A DNA stretch of 7,669 nucleotides from JASFTV01 sp050050615 (GTDB taxonomy: Bacteria; Desulfobacterota; DSM-4660; Desulfatiglandales; HGW-15). Location of the stretch: the NCBI GenBank assembly GCA_050050615.1, contig JASFTV010000159.1, positions 1 through 7,669 on the forward strand. Direction: 5' to 3'. The notes below the pieces were generated by a model. It was not told the DNA's origin. It searched no databases and saw only the letters and a program-made list of their open reading frames with translations. Position numbers and translations under genes: made by a program. Positions 1 through 4,759 of this stretch are shown in pieces (the first letter of the stretch is position 1; every line of letters starts with the position of its first letter).

Positions 1-16
1 CAAACCCATTTCCGGA

Positions 17-197
17 CCATGACCATTTTTCTCAAGGGGATCTCTAAGGTGCTTGGTGGTGGTGCCCAAAAATTCGAGGTTTAACAAGCTCATCGGAGAT
101 TCCCAGGTATACAGGGGCGTAAACCCCGAATTTTTGGCCACTGCAGAGTCCGGTGGGATTCTTTTTCTGAGAGATCCCCTTTCGAAAAAGGTCATGG
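17..197. repeat. Long nested inverted repeat (about 180 bp)
   Basis: The outer arms are 17-45 and 170-197. The reverse complement of the right arm matches the left arm closely: both begin CCATGACC and end AAGGGGATCTCT, with a few changes between. The inner arms are 62-82 and 121-141, matching at 19 of 21 positions around a CCAAAAATTCG core. The centre, 83-120, is unpaired. The segments between inner and outer arms differ in length (16 and 28 nt), so the structure is an imperfect, interrupted cruciform or hairpin. No transposase or credible ORF is present; the 68-aa reading frame on the - strand across 44-250 simply reads through the palindrome. It could be a non-autonomous mobile palindrome or a decayed element. 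The structure is seen directly; its origin is unknown. Confidence 0.75.
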
Positions 198-260
198 CCT
201 CCTTGAGTGTGTGAGGGGCTAAGGGACAAAGAGAGCTTCCATGCCAACACTTTTGAACGG
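170..260. repeat. Dispersed repeat, copy A
   Basis: This stretch resembles 3826-3917 in the same orientation and nearly the same length (91 against 92 bp). Both copies begin AGAGAT, continue through a TTTCGAAA-centred block to GGTCATGGCCT, diverge in the middle, and end with an identical 22-bp block (239-260 here, 3896-3917 in copy B) containing CCAACACTTTTGAACGG. The left part also forms the right outer arm of the inverted repeat at 17-197. Conserved ends with a variable middle look like a genome-dispersed repeat family rather than chance similarity. No coding capacity is visible. Confidence 0.75.
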
Positions 261-281
261 GACTAAAAAATTTGCTATAAA
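253..281 (+). promoter_or_regulatory. Putative sigma70-type promoter for pal
   Basis: The hexamer TTGAAC (253-258) is followed after 17 bp by TATAAA (276-281). Transcription would start near 288, giving a leader of about 120 nt before pal. The -35 lies inside the conserved right end of the dispersed repeat, while the -10 lies in unique AT-rich DNA. Copy B of the repeat has the same TTGAAC (3910-3915) but only CCCGCC at the matching -10 position. This is a match to consensus only. Confidence 0.5.
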
Positions 282-399
282 AGTATCTAAATTCTTGAAA
301 AAATAATAGGATGGTGATAAATATACGAAACTTTATTAAGGATTGGAAAAATCACCTGCCGAGTTCCGAGGGCTTTATTCAAAGTAAATTTAGAAAATC

Positions 400-406
400 A
401 GGAGGT
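400..406 (+). promoter_or_regulatory. Shine-Dalgarno sequence deciding the pal start
   Basis: AGGAGGT is a full match to the anti-Shine-Dalgarno core. It excludes the far-upstream ATG at 311, which has no ribosome binding site and would put an implausible polar stretch ahead of the lipoprotein signal. In-frame ATGs follow at 407, 410, 416 and 419. The one at 407 is too close; 410 and 416 are the best spaced. Confidence 0.8.
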
Positions 407-409
407 ATG

Positions 410-1012
410 ATGAGGATGATGAAGAAAATGATGATCGTTTTGGTGGTCTTGAGTTTTGCATGTGCATCACTTCTCATGGTGACGTCATGTGCAAAAAAAC
501 AGGTCAGAGTGGAAGAAGAGGCTAAACCTGCGCCGACGGTAACTCCGGCACCAAAAGTCGAGCCTGAAAAGGCCCCGCCAGAGGAGGAAGTGGAGGTTGC
601 CAAAAAGGCTGAAGAGGAACGTCAGGCCAGGCTGCGAGAGTTGGAAGTGGCCCAGAAAATGAAGGCGGAAATCAGGGCATTTGAATCGACACACATTTAT
701 TTTGATTTTGACAAGTCGGAGCTAAAACCGCCCGCGCGGGCTGTGTTAGAGAAAAAGGCGGCATGGCTAAGGGCCAACTCGCGATACAACCTCCGGATAG
801 AAGGACACTGCGATGAGCGGGGCACCAACGAGTATAATCTGGCTCTGGGCGAAAGAAGGTCCAACGCCGCATTTCAGTATCTCAATGCTCTGGGGGTCGC
901 AGCGGACAGGATGACGACCATAAGCTACGGAGAGGAAAGACCGGCTGATCCGGGGCATAACGAGGCAGCGTGGGCCCAAAACAGGCGGGATGAATTCAAA
1001 TTGTCCAAATAA
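410..1012 (+). CDS. pal: Peptidoglycan-associated lipoprotein Pal (OmpA family)
   Basis: About 200 aa. Pal is anchored to the outer membrane by its lipid, binds meso-diaminopimelate of peptidoglycan and interacts with TolB/TolA in the Tol-Pal system, which ties the outer membrane to the cell wall during division. With the 410 start there is a lipoprotein signal (basic N-terminus, hydrophobic aa 9-24) ending in lipobox VTSC, so Cys27 is the lipidated residue. A charged Pro/Glu-rich linker (aa 28-90) precedes the OmpA-like domain (about 96-200). That domain carries IYFDFDKSEL, EGHCDERGT, LALGERRS and a late NRR. Asp135 and Arg150 sit where the family binds the peptide stem. The N-terminus is odd in having many ATG codons; 407 and 416 are alternative starts. 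cpoB follows, as in typical Tol-Pal clusters; tolB is not in the window. Identification is firm. Confidence 0.95.
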   Translation: MRMMKKMMIVLVVLSFACASLLMVTSCAKKQVRVEEEAKPAPTVTPAPKVEPEKAPPEEEVEVAKKAEEERQARLRELEVAQKMKAEIRAFESTHIYFDFDKSELKPPARAVLEKKAAWLRANSRYNLRIEGHCDERGTNEYNLALGERRSNAAFQYLNALGVAADRMTTISYGEERPADPGHNEAAWAQNRRDEFKLSK

Positions 1013-1165
1013 CCGTTTGTCGGGAGACGCGGTTTTCTGCGATTTACCCGTCCAAGGTCCCGCGGTCTATTAAGAGAGGCTACGATATCTTAGCCTAGTA
1101 TCTATCAAAAGACGGGCAGAGCCGACCTTCTTAATAGGTCGGCTCCTGCTCCGTCATGGAGAGCT
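1013..1165 (+). other. pal-cpoB intergenic region with alternative hairpins
   Basis: This 153-bp gap holds no gene. The strongest element is a perfect 10-bp stem, GAGCCGACCT (1119-1128) with AGGTCGGCTC (1136-1145), around a 7-nt loop. It ends about 20 nt before the cpoB ATG and has no U-tract after it, so it is not a standard intrinsic terminator. Competing pairings also exist: CTATTAAG (1067-1074) with CTTAATAG (1130-1137), AGGCTA (1077-1082) with TAGCCT (1091-1096), and CCCGTC (1047-1052) with GACGGG (1111-1116). The region may adjust relative expression of pal and cpoB by mRNA processing or partial termination; this is inference. Confidence 0.55.
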
Positions 1166-2035
1166 ATGAGAATGATGCACATAGCCTTTAGTAAAAGAGG
1201 TTTTCTTAATCTCTGCTTATTCATCATCATTTTTTTTGTCATCCCCCTTTCTTCCTGTGTTTACGATAAGGAATTCGCTTACCTTAATGACCAGATGATA
1301 TCGCTCAACAAACGGGTCAAGAACCTCGAGGCGTCGATGAGCACCCAGCTAGAGCGCGACCTTGACGCCCAGCTGGAATCCATCCGCTCCAACCAGGCAG
1401 GCCTCAGAGTGGAGATAGGGCAAATCCAAGAAGAGGTCAAGGTGCTGTCGGGGCGGGTCGAAGATAATGAACACGTGATTAAGCGGACTGTAGAAAGGGA
1501 TCTGACCGACCAAGATGCGATGCGGACGGCTGTAGACGATCTATCACAAAAGGTCTCGGAACTCGAAAAGGTCTTCAAGAAACAGGAAGCATACAGGGGA
1601 CCCGAAGCAGCACCCGATCAGGATAAACAAGAGCGCGTCGCTCTCAAGATTGAGCCGAAGTCTGAGGAGCTGCTGCTCTATGATGAATCCCTGGCGCTTT
1701 TCAAAGAGGGCAGATTCGAAGATGCTATGGATGGCTTCAAAGACTTTTTGAAAGACTACCCGAATTCAGATCGCGCCGATAATGCCCAGTTCTGGATCGG
1801 GGAGAGCTATATGGCCCTCAAACAGTACGAAAAAGCGATTTTGGCCTACCAGGAGGTGATAAAAAACTACCCGAAGGGCAACAAGGTTCCGAACGCTCTT
1901 TTAAGACAAGCAGCGGCATTTTTGGAGATCAACGACGAAACAAGTACAAAGCTCCTTTTGAAGAAGATCATTAAGAAGTATCCTACAACCAATGAGGCTG
2001 GGATAGCCCGCAAAAGACTGGCGACTTTGAAATAA
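1166..2035 (+). CDS. cpoB: Tol-Pal system protein CpoB/YbgF, lipoprotein form
   Basis: 289 aa. In the family, CpoB/YbgF is a periplasmic protein that binds TolA and coordinates outer-membrane constriction with septal peptidoglycan synthesis. Seen here: a hydrophobic signal segment (aa 11-28) followed by lipobox LSSC with Cys31; a long heptad-like coiled coil (about aa 35-140); a charged linker; and C-terminal TPR repeats (about 169-200, 205-237 and 242-275) with LYDESLALFKEGRFEDAMDGF and YEKAILAYQEVIKNYPKG, typical of the family. The classical E. coli protein is soluble, so the lipobox suggests membrane anchoring, probably at the outer membrane. A GGAGAG lies only 2 nt before the ATG at 1166; 1172 or 1175 could also serve, without changing the signal peptide call. 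It lies directly after pal on the same strand. Confidence 0.92.
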   Translation: MRMMHIAFSKRGFLNLCLFIIIFFVIPLSSCVYDKEFAYLNDQMISLNKRVKNLEASMSTQLERDLDAQLESIRSNQAGLRVEIGQIQEEVKVLSGRVEDNEHVIKRTVERDLTDQDAMRTAVDDLSQKVSELEKVFKKQEAYRGPEAAPDQDKQERVALKIEPKSEELLLYDESLALFKEGRFEDAMDGFKDFLKDYPNSDRADNAQFWIGESYMALKQYEKAILAYQEVIKNYPKGNKVPNALLRQAAAFLEINDETSTKLLLKKIIKKYPTTNEAGIARKRLATLK

Positions 2036-2069
2036 AAGATCGAGAAGAGCCCACCTTTCCTGTAATGAA

Positions 2070-3827
2070 GTGAATCAACAATCCCTTCAAAAACCATCCA
2101 TTTTCTCCGCAGTATCGATTAATGAAAACGCCACCATGGCCGCACTGGCGACTATCGTAGGGCTGGCGGGCGGTTTTGGTGCGATCGGTTTTCGCTACCT
2201 CATTGACTTTTTCCAGTCCCTCTCCTACGGGGCCAAGGGCAACTTGCTGGAGGCAGTCACGGCGATCCCATGGTATTGGAAAGTATGGGTTCCTGCTCTG
2301 GGCGGGTTGGTCGTAGGGCCCCTGATCTATTTGTTTGCGAGAGAGGCCAAAGGGCACGGTGTACCGGAAGTCATGGAAGCGGTGGCCATGCGAAAGGGCG
2401 TGATACGGAAAAGGGTGGTTTTCGTAAAATCGCTGGCATCGGCCATCAGCATCGGCACCGGCGGTTCTGTGGGACGGGAAGGGCCGATCGTTCAGATAGG
2501 GTCTGCTATTGGCTCGAGCATTGGTCAGTTGCTCAATGTCTCCGCGGAAAGAATCAGGACCCTGGTCGGCTGTGGCGCTGCAGCCGGAATAGCCGCGACT
2601 TTCAATGCGCCTATTGCAGGCTCAATGTTCGCGCTTGAGATTGTCCTCGGGGATTTTGGCCTGGCCACGTTCAGCCCCATCGTCATATCTTCGGTGGTGG
2701 CAACGGCGGTTTCGCGACATTTCCTTGGAAATTCTCCAGCATTCATTGTGCCTGCCTATCAACTCATCAGTGCCTGGGAATTACCCATCTACGTTCTCCT
2801 CGGTCTCTTTTGTGCGGTGGTGGCCGTCTCATTTACCTATACGCTTTATCGCTTGGAGGACCTCTTTGACCGTCTGAAATTCCCCGAATACTTGAGGCCT
2901 CTTCTGGGAGGCCTAATGCTGGGTCTAATGGCCCTCATTTTCCCACATATTTTGGGCGTGGGTTATCCGGCCATAGATCTTGCTCTCATGGGGCGGATGT
3001 CATGGGTGCTGATGTCGTTTTTGATCGTGTCTAAGATCCTGGCCACGTCCATCACCCTTGGTACGGGCGGATCGGGAGGCATCTTTGCCCCTTCCCTTTT
3101 CCTGGGAGCCATGGTGGGAGGATTTTTCGGAACCGTGGTTCACGCCCTGCTGCCAGGGATGACAGCCTCCTCAGGCGCCTACAGCACTGTCGGGATGGCA
3201 GCGGTGGTCGGGGGAACCACGCACGGGCCATTAAGCGCCATCTTGATCCTTTTTGAGATGACCGGAAACTACAGAATCATTCTGCCTCTCATGATTGCAT
3301 GCATCATAAGCTCCGTGGCCAGCGGCCAACTACTGAGAGACTCCATTTACACGTTGAAACTGGCAAGGCGGGGTGTGAACATTAAGGCTGGAAAAGAGGT
3401 CAATATTCTCAAGTCGATACCTGTCAGTGAAGCGATGAACCCCAAAGTGGAAACCATCCCTGAGGGCTGGAGCTTGGGCAAACTGGCTGAAAAGATATCC
3501 AAAAGCAAATACAACAGCTTCCCTGTCGTGGATGAACAGGGTGATCTAACCGGTATTCTTTCATACCTTGATTACCACGATGTCGTCTCTGATGAGGACT
3601 TGGAGCATTTGGTGGTGGCAAAAGAGCTCGCTACGCCAAAAGTCGTTACGGTTTCCCTCAAGGAAAATCTCCATACCGCACTCGAGAAAATCACGGCCAA
3701 AGATTTTTCGATCCTTCCTGTTGTCTCACCTGACAATCCCAAGCAATTGTTGGGGGTGCTGACCCGTAGGGACATCATGGGCGCTTACAACAAAGCGGTG
3801 GTCAAGAAATCTGTTCTTAAAGAATAG
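2070..3827 (+). CDS. CLC-family anion channel/transporter with tandem CBS domains
   Basis: 585 aa, an inner-membrane protein of the voltage-gated chloride channel (CLC) family, which forms homodimers moving Cl- or other anions. Family motifs in order: GHGVPE (aa 95-100, the GSGIP-equivalent), GREGP (135-139) with gating Glu137, FNAPIAG (178-184), GGIFAP (336-341) and Tyr401 in GNYRIILP, matching the central tyrosine. Many hydrophobic helices span about aa 23-425. Two CBS domains (about 450-505 and 518-575) form a cytosolic module that in other proteins senses adenine nucleotides. Two features differ from E. coli ClcA: His replaces the Ser of GSGIP, and Ile191 occupies the internal proton-glutamate position (ClcA Glu203). 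The start is GTG with a weak ribosome binding site, 34 nt after cpoB; the next Met (codon at 2136) would leave almost no lead-in to the first helix. It may be co-transcribed with cpoB. The family is certain; ion and mechanism are not. Confidence 0.95.
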   Translation: MNQQSLQKPSIFSAVSINENATMAALATIVGLAGGFGAIGFRYLIDFFQSLSYGAKGNLLEAVTAIPWYWKVWVPALGGLVVGPLIYLFAREAKGHGVPEVMEAVAMRKGVIRKRVVFVKSLASAISIGTGGSVGREGPIVQIGSAIGSSIGQLLNVSAERIRTLVGCGAAAGIAATFNAPIAGSMFALEIVLGDFGLATFSPIVISSVVATAVSRHFLGNSPAFIVPAYQLISAWELPIYVLLGLFCAVVAVSFTYTLYRLEDLFDRLKFPEYLRPLLGGLMLGLMALIFPHILGVGYPAIDLALMGRMSWVLMSFLIVSKILATSITLGTGGSGGIFAPSLFLGAMVGGFFGTVVHALLPGMTASSGAYSTVGMAAVVGGTTHGPLSAILILFEMTGNYRIILPLMIACIISSVASGQLLRDSIYTLKLARRGVNIKAGKEVNILKSIPVSEAMNPKVETIPEGWSLGKLAEKISKSKYNSFPVVDEQGDLTGILSYLDYHDVVSDEDLEHLVVAKELATPKVVTVSLKENLHTALEKITAKDFSILPVVSPDNPKQLLGVLTRRDIMGAYNKAVVKKSVLKE

Positions 3828-3917
3828 AGATATCCCGTTTCGAAAGGGTCATGGCCTGCTTTAGAATGAAAATGAATCATCCGTAAAGCTTCGTGCCATG
3901 CCAACACTTTTGAACGG
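3826..3917. repeat. Dispersed repeat, copy B
   Basis: This is the partner of 170-260, in the same orientation. It starts AGAGATATCCC over the last two bases of the CLC stop codon, carries a near-palindromic CCCGTTTCGAAAGGG, runs through GGTCATGGCCT, diverges from copy A in the middle, and ends with the 22-bp block identical to 239-260. Unlike copy A it has no long inverted-repeat partner on its left, because the CLC coding sequence is there. Its position at the end of the gene makes a role in 3' mRNA structure possible, but no U-tract follows. Confidence 0.75.
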
Positions 3918-3940
3918 TGTCAGTGGCGCTCTCCCGCCCA

Positions 3941-4095
3941 GGAGGCTGTGTCATAATGTCATTCCGAGTCCCGCTTGGGAGCGGGGCGAGGAATCTTGAA
4001 TCTGCAAGTGGCGAGTGTCTCAAGATTTCTCCCCCCGTTTTCACGGGGGTCGAAATGACAGATGAGCGCGAAAAGCGGATTGCGACACAGCCTCC
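3941..4095. repeat. Nested palindromic repeat element (about 155 bp)
   Basis: Perfect 12-bp terminal inverted repeats GGAGGCTGTGTC (3941-3952) and GACACAGCCTCC (4084-4095) enclose a second pair, TGTCATTCCGA (3957-3967) with TCGAAATGACA (4050-4060), 10 of 11 matching. These enclose a third pair, GGAATCTTGA (3990-3999) with TCAAGATTTC (4020-4029), 9 of 10 matching. The text GTCATTCCGAG...GCGAGGAATCTTGA resembles a type of short non-coding interspersed repeat I recognise from many bacterial chromosomes. It encodes nothing: the reading frames crossing it on both strands are repeat-derived. It lies between copy B of the other repeat and the AT-rich island. Confidence 0.8.
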
Positions 4096-4253
4096 AGAGA
4101 GCGTGATGCATGTTATGAATAAAACTATTATTAGATTTTTACGTTCCATAGCTAATAGTTATACTTAATTGTTCAGAATAAAGCTTGGAAAAAGGCAATA
4201 AAAACTAAATATATAAAGATAAGATATTTTTATCTACTATTAACAGTTTTTTA

Positions 4254-4282
4254 TTGACTTTATAGGCTTTAGGCATTATAAA
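4254..4282 (+). promoter_or_regulatory. Sigma70-type promoter for the HTH gene
   Basis: TTGACT (4254-4259) is followed after exactly 17 bp by TATAAA (4277-4282), in strongly AT-rich DNA. Transcription would begin around 4289, giving a leader of about 53 nt to the ATG at 4342. Upstream lie short inverted repeats (AACTATTA 4123-4130 with TAATAGTT 4153-4160; AGATAA 4217-4222 with TTATCT 4230-4235). These could be weak hairpins or protein sites, but AT-rich DNA produces such matches easily. Confidence 0.65.
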
Positions 4283-4330
4283 TACACTGTAATAGTCACG
4301 GGCAGGAAATAGAATTAGAAAAAGAGAGTT

Positions 4331-4335
4331 AGGAG
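4331..4335 (+). promoter_or_regulatory. Ribosome binding site of the HTH gene
   Basis: AGGAG lies 6 nt before the ATG at 4342. This good spacing supports a 57-aa protein shorter than the usual ORF-calling cutoff, and favours 4342 over the in-frame ATG at 4354. Confidence 0.75.
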
Positions 4336-4341
4336 TTTGTC

Positions 4342-4515
4342 ATGCCACAAATAATGACCACCAAAGAATTAGCTAAGTATTTAAAATTACATGAAATAAC
4401 TATCTGTAAATATGCTGCGGAAGGTAAAATACCAGCCATCAGAATTGGACGCGTATGGCGTTTTGACAAAGAAGCTATTGACAAGTGGATCAGCGGCGGC
4501 CAAAAGAATAAATGA
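4342..4515 (+). CDS. Small excisionase/MerR-like helix-turn-helix DNA-binding protein
   Basis: 57 aa, almost entirely one winged helix-turn-helix domain of the excisionase (HTH_17, MerR-like) family. TTKELAKYLKL (aa 6-16) gives the first helix, HEITICKYAAEGKIP (17-31) the recognition region, and AIRIGRVWRFDKEAIDKWI (32-50) the wing and closing helix. Such proteins bind DNA; in phages and integrative elements they act as excisionases or regulators, but stand-alone chromosomal versions of unknown role are common. No integrase, recombinase or attachment site is visible nearby, so excisionase function is not supported. It has its own promoter and ribosome binding site. Its stop overlaps the ATG of the next ORF (ATGA, 4512-4515), suggesting translational coupling. 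Base composition is more AT-rich than in the flanking envelope genes, hinting at acquired DNA. The domain call is firm; the function is unknown. Confidence 0.85.
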   Translation: MPQIMTTKELAKYLKLHEITICKYAAEGKIPAIRIGRVWRFDKEAIDKWISGGQKNK

Positions 4516-4730
4516 TAGCTCAAATGGATAATACAAATGAAATAAATATCGGTCTTGCCGATAGCACGGGTGCCTTACTGATGATCAATAAGAAAGAAAG
4601 GGAGCTGCTCAAGGCACTTCTCGCTATGAGTATGAAATCCCCAAGTGCCAGGCAGTGGATTGCTAAGAAACTAGGATCCGAATACATAAAGATCGGGGAG
4701 AAGCTGCTCAAGTCCATGGGAGGAGAATAG
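4512..4730 (+). CDS. Hypothetical small protein, coupled to the HTH gene
   Basis: 72 aa; I do not recognise the family. The start ATG overlaps the stop of the HTH gene (ATGA). A second Met at codon 5 (4524) is an alternative; neither has a clear ribosome binding site of its own, so coupling is the likely route. The N-terminal third is polar (DNTNEINIGLADSTG). The rest looks helical and basic: NKKERELLKALLAMSMKS, then SARQWIAKKLGSEYIKIGEKLLKSMGG. There is no signal peptide, transmembrane segment, Cys pair or known catalytic motif. It ends 29 bp before the end of the convergent namZ gene. Overlap with a DNA-binding protein suggests a small regulator or partner protein, which is inference only. 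Reality as a gene is supported by the coupled start and protein-like composition. Confidence 0.6.
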   Translation: MIAQMDNTNEINIGLADSTGALLMINKKERELLKALLAMSMKSPSARQWIAKKLGSEYIKIGEKLLKSMGGE

Positions 4731-4759
4731 GATAACCAAAGTTTTCGCAACCTATGTGT

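Noticed and set aside
44..250. 68-aa reading frame on the - strand
   Set aside because: It lies entirely within the inverted repeat and dispersed repeat and has no ribosome binding site or recognisable family.
311..409. Longer pal N-terminus starting at 311
   Set aside because: No Shine-Dalgarno sequence precedes 311, and it would place 33 polar residues before a clear lipoprotein signal; AGGAGGT at 400-406 marks the start.
3877..4168. Reading frames on both strands over the intergenic repeats (90 aa and 83 aa)
   Set aside because: Both read through the palindromic repeat 3941-4095 and copy B; the sequences are repeat translations, not protein-like.
4243..4290. ACAGT/ACTGT pair flanking the HTH promoter as an operator
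   Set aside because: The arms are only 5 bp in AT-rich DNA and are far apart; chance matches are expected.
4342..4515. HTH protein as a true excisionase marking a prophage or integrative element
   Set aside because: No integrase, attachment-site repeats, tRNA or phage genes are visible within the window.
4342..4730. HTH gene plus 72-aa gene as a toxin-antitoxin system
   Set aside because: The size and overlap fit, but the 72-aa protein shows no known toxin fold or catalytic residues, and the HTH is excisionase-like rather than a typical antitoxin. Kept as an unknown pair.
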